A stretch of 64,000 nucleotides of DNA from Halorubellus sp034808145 (GTDB lineage Archaea > Halobacteriota > Halobacteria > Halobacteriales > Natrialbaceae). Under the pieces are notes generated by a model. The model was not told where the DNA came from. It saw only the letters and a program-made list of their open reading frames with translations, and made no database searches. This document shows, piece after piece, positions 24,277 to 33,314 of the stretch. The stretch lies in contig NZ_JAXHGM010000008.1 of the NCBI RefSeq assembly GCF_034808145.1, forward strand, positions 62,001 through 126,000. Reading direction: 5' to 3'. Numbering within the stretch: position 1 is the stretch's first letter; the number at the start of each line of letters is the position of its first letter. A program made the position numbers and the translations under genes.

Positions 24277-26925
24277 ATGAACACGCGCGAGGACATCACT
24301 GACGGCGAACAGCTGACTATTGAACTCTGCGCGACGGAGATCATCGGAATCCACAAGGGCAGTCTCGCGCGGAAGGTGCTCTTCGAGGATGCCGACGGCG
24401 CTGATGTCCCGCTGGTCATCTTTGAGAGCAACGACTGTGTGACGTTCGACTGGGACGAGGGTCGCTGGTACAGGCTCGAAGGAGCCGAGGGCAACTACTA
24501 CGAGAACTGGGATGAACTCCAGCTCGTCCCCTCGTGGGACTTCGAAATCGTTCCGCTTGATGAACCGCCGGCTGCTGCGAGCGATCCGACGAACCTTGCC
24601 AGCACGGCCGAAACATCGGATACGGCGCCGAACAGTACGGAATCCACCGAGGCTGACGAGTCCCACTTCCAACCCGCCTCGGACGTTCGACAGACTGGAC
24701 AGACGACCGCCGACGGCGGCGCCGCGTTGGCGCAGCAGTCGCTTGCCCCCGGCAACTATCTTCTCCACTTCCCGCTGGGCAATCTCTCACAGTTGGATGT
24801 CCATAAGTACGAACTCGATGTTCCTGGGGGCCTTGACCCGTCGGACGACGATCTCGACAACGGCGTGCTAGGTTTCACAGCCCGGGCCGCAGCGCGCTTC
24901 CGCTACCAGAGTGAGGCACCTGTTACCACGAACGGCCCGCTGCGGGTATACGCGGTCGACAAGCTCCACGAGAACCTCTCAATCAACGGATACACCGTTC
25001 GTCCTGTTCACCAAGGGGTCGCGACGCTCGAACCCCAGTCGTTCGACGATCAAGAGCCACTGCGTGAACTCGTCAAACAGGACGTAAAGGCGTCTCTCCG
25101 GGGGAAATATGTCGTCAACGCGATCAACTCGATCGTTGAGTTCGCCCCGCAACTCAAAGCGACCAGCGGTGACTTCACTGCTGCTCGTGAGTACAAGTGT
25201 CGGATATGGGTGGACTCCGACGGAACGGTTATCTGTGGCGTGAACGTCGGCTTCCGTCTCGCATCGACATTTTCGGCGGCCGAGTACGTTCACCGTGGAT
25301 ACGAAATCGAAGGAGTCAGTGTCGAGCACGACACGGACGTCTACGACAATTCTGGTACAGGAACCGTCACCGAACTCGCCGACACGGGGTACACCGAGCG
25401 TGTACCCGAGATGGGTTCGTCAATCGCTGAGTATCACGACCAAAGCGGCTACGTTGAGGAAGACCTCATTAAGAGCGTCGCAGCCGGCGAGCCGGTGATG
25501 GCCCACATCGACTACGGTTCATTCAGTGGGCTGCAGGCGCTCGACTATTGCCGGATCGTCCCGACGCTCGATCAACTCAAGATCGTCGACCCAGACTTCC
25601 ACGAGCGGTTCCAACGGTCCGCCCGACTGACGCCGGATGAGCGCTATTCGATCGCGACGTCTTTCGTGAAGTCGCTGGGGATGACACCAGCGCTCGGGCT
25701 CGAGCCTGCAACGCAGCCATCCAACACCTGTTACGACGAGCTCACAGTCAACACGCGGAGCAACAATCTCCGGTTCGGTAGCGGTCAGACTGCCTCCTAC
25801 GGCGCTCGGGGGCTGGAAAACCACGGCGTCCACCAGTCACCGGAATCATTTGACCTACTCACCGTCTACCCCGAGCAGTACAAAGAAGGAAGTCGGGAGT
25901 TCGTTCGACGGCTTCTCTCGAAACTGAATGACTACGACGCGAACGCGACTCGCCTCAATCAGGAAACCTACAGTCTCGGATCCGAGTTCGCGTATACGCA
26001 GGTGGCCGAACAGGCGACCGAGTATGACGGTGTCGTCGCGGTCGTTCCCGATCAGGACTGGCTCAAGACACAACCCGACATCGACGATCCGTACCCCGAA
26101 TTCAAGCGCCAATGGGGGCAGGAAAAACTCCCCTCCCAGATGATCCAGGTCTCCAACCTAGACGAGGAATCCTATCTGGGAAACATCGCCTCAGGTTTAG
26201 TCGCGAAGTGCGGGGGAATCCCATGGCGCATCCATGAAGTTCCGGGACAGACGGACGTGTTCATCGGGTTAGATGTCACGTACGATCCCGCCACCGGCCA
26301 GCATCTTGGTGCCAGCGCGAACGTCGTCCTCGCCGACGGGACGATTCTCGCGTCACAGTCCGTGTCGTTGCAGAGCGGTGAGACGTTCGAGATCGACGAC
26401 ATCGTGGATATCATCAAGAATCTCCTGTCGGTATATCTCCGTGAGGAAGACGATACCCCCCGACACGTAATTATCCACCGCGACGGGCAGTACTATCTCG
26501 ATGTCGACGAGCTGGCGGAACGGCTCGACCAAGCCGCCGAACTAATCCCGAAGTTCGATCTGGTGGAAATCCGGAAGAGCGGGAACCCTCGGATCGCTAA
26601 CTACACCGGGGACACATTCGAGGTAGCGAACAAGGGGACCGGGTTCGTCGCGGAGCACGCTGATCACGCGTACCTCGCAACGACCGGGGATCCGGAACGC
26701 GTCCCAGGAACGCCTCGGCCGATTCGACTGGTCAAGCGTCACGGCTCGACCGACTTGGAGACGCTTGCGAAGCAGGCCTACTGGCTTTCGGAGGCCCACG
26801 TGGGCTCGATCAGCCGGTCGACTCGGCTCCCTATCACAACCTACTATGCGGATCGCTGTGCCGAGCATGCGCGGAAGGGGTATCTCCTGAGTGGGGAACT
26901 TATCCGGGGGGTTCCGTACGTGTGA
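24277..26925 (+). CDS. Long prokaryotic Argonaute, NgAgo-like, catalytically intact
   Basis: 882 residues, close in length and layout to the 887-residue Argonaute of Natronobacterium gregoryi. The N-terminal ~100 residues look like the extra OB-fold seen in haloarchaeal Argonautes, followed by a Ser/Thr/Glu linker (about 105-145), the N and PAZ-like region, MID (about 525-610) and PIWI. The PIWI tetrad is complete: Asp666 (FIGLDVTYD), Glu702 (SGETFE), Asp736 (IHRDGQYY) and Asp859 (TTYYADRC). It should therefore be able to cut a guided target; guide type is unknown. It heads a same-strand group with nuclease-helicase, Mre11-like and Rad50-like genes, the next start being 109 nt downstream. Confidence 0.93.
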   Translation: MNTREDITDGEQLTIELCATEIIGIHKGSLARKVLFEDADGADVPLVIFESNDCVTFDWDEGRWYRLEGAEGNYYENWDELQLVPSWDFEIVPLDEPPAAASDPTNLASTAETSDTAPNSTESTEADESHFQPASDVRQTGQTTADGGAALAQQSLAPGNYLLHFPLGNLSQLDVHKYELDVPGGLDPSDDDLDNGVLGFTARAAARFRYQSEAPVTTNGPLRVYAVDKLHENLSINGYTVRPVHQGVATLEPQSFDDQEPLRELVKQDVKASLRGKYVVNAINSIVEFAPQLKATSGDFTAAREYKCRIWVDSDGTVICGVNVGFRLASTFSAAEYVHRGYEIEGVSVEHDTDVYDNSGTGTVTELADTGYTERVPEMGSSIAEYHDQSGYVEEDLIKSVAAGEPVMAHIDYGSFSGLQALDYCRIVPTLDQLKIVDPDFHERFQRSARLTPDERYSIATSFVKSLGMTPALGLEPATQPSNTCYDELTVNTRSNNLRFGSGQTASYGARGLENHGVHQSPESFDLLTVYPEQYKEGSREFVRRLLSKLNDYDANATRLNQETYSLGSEFAYTQVAEQATEYDGVVAVVPDQDWLKTQPDIDDPYPEFKRQWGQEKLPSQMIQVSNLDEESYLGNIASGLVAKCGGIPWRIHEVPGQTDVFIGLDVTYDPATGQHLGASANVVLADGTILASQSVSLQSGETFEIDDIVDIIKNLLSVYLREEDDTPRHVIIHRDGQYYLDVDELAERLDQAAELIPKFDLVEIRKSGNPRIANYTGDTFEVANKGTGFVAEHADHAYLATTGDPERVPGTPRPIRLVKRHGSTDLETLAKQAYWLSEAHVGSISRSTRLPITTYYADRCAEHARKGYLLSGELIRGVPYV

Positions 26926-27034
26926 TCAGAGGGATGCAGCATTTCACGGGGCATTCTCCTCGGTCTCTCGGTCAGATAGCTGTCCTGAGCCGAACGATTA
27001 TGACGGCTGTCACAACAACTAGGGGATACTAAAT

Positions 27035-30000
27035 ATGGCCACGTCATCGACACCTCCTCCGCCCATTGAGGTCCCCGCCGAAGTGCTTGAGAAACCGCCA
27101 GTCCTTCCATCGAAGCTTGGGCGCTTCGTCAACCTTGATGGCTGTCCGCAGTGGTTCCAGTTCGAGTATGACGACGAGTACGCCGCCGAACGACGGCGTG
27201 AGCACGATTACAAAGAGGCCTTTCACCCGCTGAACCTACTGCTGGCAAAAGACGGGAACGACTACGAAGAGCAGGTCGTCGACGAGCTCCGAGATCATGC
27301 CCACGTCCGCGATCACGATCATATTGAGACGTGGGAACGCTCTCGGCCAGCGTTGCTCGATACGTTCGATGCGGCACTCGATCTTCCTGATCCTACGGTG
27401 CCACTCATCCTCGAACAGGCGCGACTCGGCAACCATCTAGACGCGTGGCCGGTCGCCGGAGATGCCGACCTCCTGGTGTGCTGGCCCCTCCCGCTGGATG
27501 CCGAGGAGAACGACACCGATCGGGTGGGGCTACGATTTCGCATCCTCGATATCAAAGCCGCCCACGAGGAGAAGACCTATCAGCAAATTCAGGTTGCCTG
27601 CTATACCCTTCTCCTGCGTCAGTTTCTCGAACACGTCGACGTCGACTTCCCCTATGTAATCGAGGGGGGAATCATCATCCGTACTGACGAGTTCGACGAC
27701 GCGGCACCGGAGGCCTTCCCTTCGTTTGACCTCCGAAACCGCGAGGTAGACGTACGTCGCCTCATCCGGGAAGACGGTCCACTCGATGACCTCTACAACG
27801 CTGACCCAGACCAGGTCACCTACCAACTTGAGCCGAAATGCCACGGCTGTGCGTACAAGGAAGCGTGTTACACTGAGGCACTCGAATCGGGATCTACTGC
27901 ACTACTGGGGTTATCGCGGAACGACCAGGCAGTCCTCGCTGATTATGGCGTCGACACTATCGAGGACCTCGCCGGACTGGCGTACCCCCCTGGTGAGCCG
28001 CGCCCCTACGACTATAACGACCTCCGTCCTCGCGACCGTGAGACATACCAGGCGCTCCTTGACGAACCGGGGGTCTCGGAGCGGCTTCAAAATCACATCC
28101 AGCGTGCCCAATCGTTCTGGGGGCGGGTCGCCCCTGGAACGACGTTTGCAGCTGGCGGGCGTACGCCCGTTTGGCTCGTCGGGAGCGGCGATGGCGCACT
28201 CCCCGCTGACGATCCTGGATTCGATCTCAATCAGCCCATCGAGCGGGGTGGGATGATCCGGATCTACCTCAATATCCAGCGAGACCACCGCTACGACCGA
28301 ATCAACGCGATCGGAGGGTATGTGTCCGCGTCGAACGCCGATGATTCCGTCCGGTTCGGCCATGTCGCATCGGCTGTTCCCGACTCGGTGGCCGAGGCCA
28401 CCGCGCTTGAAGAAGAGTTACTCACGGACGGACTGGAAGATCTGTTCCGTGCCGTCCAGACCCTCGGCGCAGCGATGGATACCGATCAGGCCGCTGTCCA
28501 CTTCTATTTCTTTACGAACAGTGAGTACGAGACCCTCGTGGAGGCCTCGACTCGGCAGGAAGTCCCTGGAGCGTCCGCAGTTCGTGACCTGCTTGGGCTC
28601 CGGGCGGCTCTTAGTGGTCGGGGCGACGAAGCGTTCGATCATGACGAGCAGGCAATGGTCTCTATTGTCCAGCGGGAGCTCCGTGAGCGGCGTGCTCTCG
28701 GCATTCCCACAGTCGGGCTTCTACCAGCACTTGATGTCTGTGAAGCCGATGAGGATCCCCTCTATCGGCGTGACTGGGAGTATACCCGGTCGGACGGAGT
28801 GGAGGTTGATCTCAAGGAGGCGTTCGACTACAAGCTGTTTGACTACACCGTTGGCTATCGGCGGGAGCGCCCTGGCCTTGCCCTCTATGCCGAAGACGAT
28901 CGCGATGGCTACTATCCCTCCCGACCACGGGGGAGAGCGGAGATCCCACTGGAGTACATATGGGCCGCTCACGAGGTGCTCACACCTGAGTGGGCGGCAG
29001 AAATCAAAGAGGAGTCAGATGGCTATCAGTCTGTCGAGCCGTTCAGATGGATCGATGAAGACGCTCAGACCACTCGGATCACGATTGAGGATCTCGAACA
29101 GCTCGTGATGCGGTTCGCTCACGGCTGTGCCCATCTAGAACGCTCTCTCGAGTACCGCAATGCGGACCTCACCAAGCGACCGGTCGTTCTTGACGAGCTC
29201 TCCACGTTCACTCTCGGAGAAAGTCATACTGCCCGGGCCGCGACGGAGTTTCTCGCACTCGAACATGAGTCGGGTCGACGGGACCAGCTCAAATCGTACG
29301 GCCTGCCAGTTACCCAGCGCATCAGAAATGGCGAGGCTGTCCCGGTTGTCGTCACCGACGCCTGGGTAGATGGTGATACAAACATTCTCCACGTCGACGG
29401 CCATCTTCCCTACGATCCACTCTTCGACGACGGGGAACGGGTTGCCCGGGCCTGTCGACTGAAAGAGACCGACGGTTCGACGATGGGCTCGTGGGTGGTC
29501 GCGAACCGATTGGATCGGCACGCCGATCCACAGGATTCCCCACAACCGCAACATATCGAACACGGGCCCGCGCTCACCGTCGAGGACCTCGATATTGAAG
29601 AACGAACGATCCATCTCACCGCCTTCCCGTCTCGGGGGCAAGGAAACCGCGAGTATCGAACGTGGCATCAAGGATGGACTATCGATCCAGACGACGAGGA
29701 CGACAGCACATACCTGTTCGCCGAGGACGAGATCTTCATTCTCGACAAGCAGACCGACGATATCGTCGCTCAGCGTGCCTACGATCTCCTTGGGGAAGCA
29801 CAAAACAACACGCTCTGCCGCCTGCTCGACGATCTTGCGGCCGGGCGAATCGAGACCCCAACAACGGACGCGATTTCGGATGCTGGTGTCCAGGGCTACC
29901 TCAATTGGGCCACACCACCAGATCGAGAGACGGTCGATGTCGGTGACGTCCCAGAGGGGGGTCCCGAGGAAGACGGACCCGACTTAGGCGAAGGAGATAC

Positions 30001-31588
30001 AGCTGAACTGACCGTGGACCCTCCACCGAACACAGAGCAACAGGGATTCATCGCGGAGACAGCCGCCCAGTTAGTCCTCCTGCAGGGTCCACCAGGCACT
30101 GGGAAGACATCGGGGGCACTCGCACATGCGACCCTCGCCCGGGTACGAGCCTATGCGGTCGACGACTGTGATTGTGCCGGGATAGTGGCTGGAGAGTCGA
30201 ACAAGGCCGTGGACGAGGTTCTTGAGGATGTCCACGCGGCTCTAGTCGCGTATCGAAATGAGGGGGAACGCGCTGAGGATACCGGTTGCGATGACCTGCT
30301 CGATCACCTCGAACTCGTTCGGCTGACGTCCGACGAACCTGACGACTCCTTAGAGCACGTCACCTATCTTGATTACCACGAAGACGATGCGGAGCTTCGG
30401 CGGATCGTCGGTCGACTTCGTCGCCAAACAGGCCAGCAGACGCTCGTCTTTGGCACGCCCGCCCGGCTGTACAAACTCGTCGATAACTTCGACGTCATGC
30501 AGGGGGGCGACCGGACCCCTGAGGACTGGCTGGCCGGAAACGCGTCGTTCTTCGATATACTCGCTGTTGACGAGGCTTCGATGATGCGGCTCCCGTCGTT
30601 CCTTTCCGTCGGGGCCTTTCTTCATGATGACGCGCAGATGTTGGTCGCCGGTGACCAGCGACAGATGCCCCCCGTTCGCCAGCATGAGTGGGAGAGTGAA
30701 TTCCGACGAACGACTCAAGAGCGTCGCCCATCGCTTTCAGCTCTCGACTACTGTCGGCTACTCCGGGGGAACTATGTCGGTGTCGATGACCGCAATCGAG
30801 GCGATCATCCTGCTGAGCGCTGTGTCGTTGCTGGCACAGCTACGATCCCCTTGTATCAGCTTGAGCAAAGTTATCGGTGTCACGAGCGAGTCGCCGAGTT
30901 CCTCCGCGAGCATGTCTATGAACAGGACGGGATCCCGTACTACTCCGAGGAGAGAGAGACGGTTCGCCGACCAACGCCAGTTAGCCGAGGGGTGGGTCGA
31001 GTGCTCTGTGATCCGGACATTCTTGACGCCGAAGATGCTGTCCCGCACGCGCTGACACTCATCGTCCACGACGAGGACACCTCACGCCAGTCGAATCCAG
31101 TGGAGGCGGCCATTGGGGCGGCGATCGCCGAATCCAGCCACCCCGACGACGCTGTTGGGATCGTCACGCCACACAACGCTCAGCGCGGTCTCCTGGACAC
31201 CTATCTGAACGATGTCGAGTGCGACACCGTCGAAAGATACCAGGGCGGGCAGCGGCCGGTTATTCTGGTGTCAGCGACTGCTTCGGATCCCGATTTCGTT
31301 CAGATCGAGTCGGAATTCCTGCTGAATCCGAACCGCCTCAACGTTGCTATGTCCAGAATGCAGCGGGGTCTGATCGTCGTCGCGTCCGAGCAGGTGTTCG
31401 ATGTCATCCCGCCAGAGGTTGAGGAGTACGAGCGCGCGGGTCTCTGGAAAGGCTTGTTCGATGACCTTGACGTGCTTGACCACCCACCGGTATGGGAGGG
31501 GACACTCGATGCGCTCGTCGGCGATACCGATTTGGGCGCTCTCGACCCACCGCTCGATACGCAGCTCGAAGTCCACACCCTTCACTGA
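27035..31588 (+). CDS. Fe-S RecB-like nuclease fused to Dna2/UPF1-like helicase
   Basis: 1517 residues. The N-terminal ~290 residues form a TM0106/Cas4-like nuclease: GDADLLV, then ILDIKA and YQQIQVACYTLLL give the RecB-type D...DxK...QxxxY core. Cys37, Cys269, Cys272 and Cys278 have the one-plus-three spacing of the 4Fe-4S cluster in Cas4, AddB and Dna2. The C-terminal ~550 residues are an SF1 helicase with GPPGTGKT (1018-1025), DEAS (1179-1182), GDQRQMPPV, and the terminal SRMQRGLIVVAS motif. Such enzymes resect or trim DNA ends. Next to Argonaute, it is a candidate source of guide DNA or a degrader of cut invader DNA. Confidence 0.88.
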   Translation: MATSSTPPPPIEVPAEVLEKPPVLPSKLGRFVNLDGCPQWFQFEYDDEYAAERRREHDYKEAFHPLNLLLAKDGNDYEEQVVDELRDHAHVRDHDHIETWERSRPALLDTFDAALDLPDPTVPLILEQARLGNHLDAWPVAGDADLLVCWPLPLDAEENDTDRVGLRFRILDIKAAHEEKTYQQIQVACYTLLLRQFLEHVDVDFPYVIEGGIIIRTDEFDDAAPEAFPSFDLRNREVDVRRLIREDGPLDDLYNADPDQVTYQLEPKCHGCAYKEACYTEALESGSTALLGLSRNDQAVLADYGVDTIEDLAGLAYPPGEPRPYDYNDLRPRDRETYQALLDEPGVSERLQNHIQRAQSFWGRVAPGTTFAAGGRTPVWLVGSGDGALPADDPGFDLNQPIERGGMIRIYLNIQRDHRYDRINAIGGYVSASNADDSVRFGHVASAVPDSVAEATALEEELLTDGLEDLFRAVQTLGAAMDTDQAAVHFYFFTNSEYETLVEASTRQEVPGASAVRDLLGLRAALSGRGDEAFDHDEQAMVSIVQRELRERRALGIPTVGLLPALDVCEADEDPLYRRDWEYTRSDGVEVDLKEAFDYKLFDYTVGYRRERPGLALYAEDDRDGYYPSRPRGRAEIPLEYIWAAHEVLTPEWAAEIKEESDGYQSVEPFRWIDEDAQTTRITIEDLEQLVMRFAHGCAHLERSLEYRNADLTKRPVVLDELSTFTLGESHTARAATEFLALEHESGRRDQLKSYGLPVTQRIRNGEAVPVVVTDAWVDGDTNILHVDGHLPYDPLFDDGERVARACRLKETDGSTMGSWVVANRLDRHADPQDSPQPQHIEHGPALTVEDLDIEERTIHLTAFPSRGQGNREYRTWHQGWTIDPDDEDDSTYLFAEDEIFILDKQTDDIVAQRAYDLLGEAQNNTLCRLLDDLAAGRIETPTTDAISDAGVQGYLNWATPPDRETVDVGDVPEGGPEEDGPDLGEGDTAELTVDPPPNTEQQGFIAETAAQLVLLQGPPGTGKTSGALAHATLARVRAYAVDDCDCAGIVAGESNKAVDEVLEDVHAALVAYRNEGERAEDTGCDDLLDHLELVRLTSDEPDDSLEHVTYLDYHEDDAELRRIVGRLRRQTGQQTLVFGTPARLYKLVDNFDVMQGGDRTPEDWLAGNASFFDILAVDEASMMRLPSFLSVGAFLHDDAQMLVAGDQRQMPPVRQHEWESEFRRTTQERRPSLSALDYCRLLRGNYVGVDDRNRGDHPAERCVVAGTATIPLYQLEQSYRCHERVAEFLREHVYEQDGIPYYSEERETVRRPTPVSRGVGRVLCDPDILDAEDAVPHALTLIVHDEDTSRQSNPVEAAIGAAIAESSHPDDAVGIVTPHNAQRGLLDTYLNDVECDTVERYQGGQRPVILVSATASDPDFVQIESEFLLNPNRLNVAMSRMQRGLIVVASEQVFDVIPPEVEEYERAGLWKGLFDDLDVLDHPPVWEGTLDALVGDTDLGALDPPLDTQLEVHTLH

Positions 31589-31598
31589 CTACGAATCC

Positions 31599-31730
31599 AT
31601 GAGTAGCATCCAATCCACATCGACCGCCGCACCGTTCGCCCAATATCAGGAAACCGCCGAATCGGTCCTTGAGAGCTGCCTCGATACCGTTTCGAGTAGT
31701 ACTAGCCGTTGTATGGGGGTGTGCCTATGA
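31599..31730 (+). CDS. Tiny ORF coupled to the Mre11-like gene
   Basis: 43 codons from ATG 31599, 10 nt after the nuclease-helicase stop, ending in a TGA that overlaps the Mre11 ATG (ATGA). The peptide starts MSSIQSTSTAAPFAQYQETA and has two cysteines near its end. Position and overlaps suggest translation; it could be a real microprotein, a coupling leader or the remnant of a deleted gene. Confidence 0.4.
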   Translation: MSSIQSTSTAAPFAQYQETAESVLESCLDTVSSSTSRCMGVCL

Positions 31731-33172
31731 CCGTCCTCCTCCACACGTCGGACACTCATCTTGGGTATCATCAATACCATCGCCAGGAGCGGGCCGATGA
31801 CTTCGCCGCAGCGTTCGAACAGGTAATCGACGACGCGATTGATCTCGACGTCGACGGTGTTGTTCACAGCGGAGACATGTTTCACGATTCGAATCCGCGC
31901 ATCGGGCCGCTTCTTCACGCAATCCGACAACTCCGTCGGCTCCAGGCAGCCGATATTCCCTTTCTCACCGTCGCAGGGAACCACGATTCGACTCGCGACG
32001 AGCAATGGGTTTCCGTGTTCTCGGAGGTCGCTGATGCGATTCACCTCAATTATGAGCCGACAGTCCTGGACGACGTGGCCGTCTACGGGCAGGATTACGT
32101 GTCCCCATCGCGACGAGATCAGCTGGAATACGATTTCGAACAGCACGATGCCGAACACGCGGTGTTGGTCGCGCACGGCGCGTTTGAGCCGCTAGTCCCG
32201 CATGCTGAGTGGTCGCTTACCAGCGTTCTGTCCTCGTCCTCTATTGGATTCGACGTGGCGCTTCTCGGCGACGATCACACGCCTGCCTACGAGGATATCG
32301 GGGGAACGTTCGCGACCTATCCCGGCTCGACTGAGCGGACGGCGACCGACCAACGGGCCGAACGTGGCTACACTATTGTTCAGTTCGGGGCGGATGCCAG
32401 AGCAGGGGATGAGCGTGAAGATCGAGACGACGTGTGCCCCGCAGGGGTGTCCTACGACCGGATTCCGCTCGACACGCGCCCTCACGAATACGTGGATATC
32501 GAAGCGACCGAGGATCAGGACGTTGACGCGGCGGTTCGAGTGGAATTACAGGAGCGCAATCTCGAGGGCGCAGTAGTGGCAGTTCGGATCATCGGTGAAG
32601 GTGATCCAGTGACGGTCGGGCCACTCGAAGACTTCGCACACGAACTGGGTGCGCTCGTTGCCCGCGTCTCTGACAGACGGCAGCGTGGGAGTGATCGCGT
32701 GGCAATCGACGTTTCGTTTGCCGACCCCGAGGACGCGGTCGAGCGGCGACGGCAGACACTCGGCCTCAGTACCGTCGTCGATGAACTAGAGCAACAGGCA
32801 CGCGCCGAGACCCCTCTCGATTCGAATCTGAAGGAGGAGGTCAAGACCGATATTGAGGCCCGTATCGAAGAGGAGGCAGAATCGTTTGCTCCGGTGGAGC
32901 CAGACCTCACTAAAGAGGAACTGCGTGAGCAGGCCGGAACGATTGGTGACACCGCTTCGGAGACTGAATCGACGTCCAGGGCTGAAGCTGCCGAAAGTGA
33001 GGGGGCAGACGGCTCTGATGAGTCAGTATCGACGGACACCGCATCGGCTGGTGATGACCCGGATCCGGTTTCCTCAAGCGAGACAGCTGATGTGGAAGAG
33101 GATTCCAAGACTGAGGGATCGACTGCCGAGGATACGACGGCTGACAAACAGGTGGGACTCGATGATTACTGA
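31727..33172 (+). CDS. Mre11/SbcD-like metallophosphoesterase nuclease
   Basis: 481 residues from ATG 31727. The N-terminal ~270 residues carry the calcineurin-like nuclease motifs DTHLG (9-13), SGDMFHD (Asp50), GNHD (84-87), AHGAF and LGDDHTP. The last motif has Asp where Pyrococcus Mre11 has GH.H, which might alter or simply reflect haloarchaeal metal binding. The C-terminal ~150 residues are highly acidic and low-complexity, ending QVGLDDY. Mre11 acts with Rad50 in end processing, and a Rad50-like gene follows. This pair is inside a defence island, so it is probably a specialised paralogue rather than the housekeeping copy. Confidence 0.87.
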   Translation: MTVLLHTSDTHLGYHQYHRQERADDFAAAFEQVIDDAIDLDVDGVVHSGDMFHDSNPRIGPLLHAIRQLRRLQAADIPFLTVAGNHDSTRDEQWVSVFSEVADAIHLNYEPTVLDDVAVYGQDYVSPSRRDQLEYDFEQHDAEHAVLVAHGAFEPLVPHAEWSLTSVLSSSSIGFDVALLGDDHTPAYEDIGGTFATYPGSTERTATDQRAERGYTIVQFGADARAGDEREDRDDVCPAGVSYDRIPLDTRPHEYVDIEATEDQDVDAAVRVELQERNLEGAVVAVRIIGEGDPVTVGPLEDFAHELGALVARVSDRRQRGSDRVAIDVSFADPEDAVERRRQTLGLSTVVDELEQQARAETPLDSNLKEEVKTDIEARIEEEAESFAPVEPDLTKEELREQAGTIGDTASETESTSRAEAAESEGADGSDESVSTDTASAGDDPDPVSSSETADVEEDSKTEGSTAEDTTADKQVGLDDY

Positions 33173-33311
33173 TTCTCCCTCCCAGAATCAGTGGGGTGTC
33201 AGATCGGACATCGTTGGTAGGGCTCAACGCTCACACTCCGATTTCGAACGCCGATCCGGAAGCTACGAATCGCTCGATAACTACGCCAACCAAGTCAACA
33301 CCCAGAGCTAA
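33162..33311 (+). CDS. Tiny ORF between Mre11-like and Rad50-like genes
   Basis: 49 codons from ATG 33162, overlapping the Mre11 stop by 11 nt and ending 3 nt before the Rad50 ATG. The peptide begins MITDSPSQNQWGVRSDIVGR and is polar and basic in the middle. The tight junctions on both sides argue for coupled translation; no family recognised. Confidence 0.4.
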   Translation: MITDSPSQNQWGVRSDIVGRAQRSHSDFERRSGSYESLDNYANQVNTQS

Positions 33312-33314
33312 TCC

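Noticed and set aside
24105..24302. Short plus-strand frame before Argonaute
   Set aside because: It overlaps the Argonaute start, has no plausible protein features and lies over inverted repeats; better read as promoter or leader.
27035..31588. Cas4-like nuclease domain as evidence of CRISPR adaptation
   Set aside because: No cas1, cas2 or repeat array is present; the C-terminal SF1 helicase fits a Dna2/TM0106-type fusion better.
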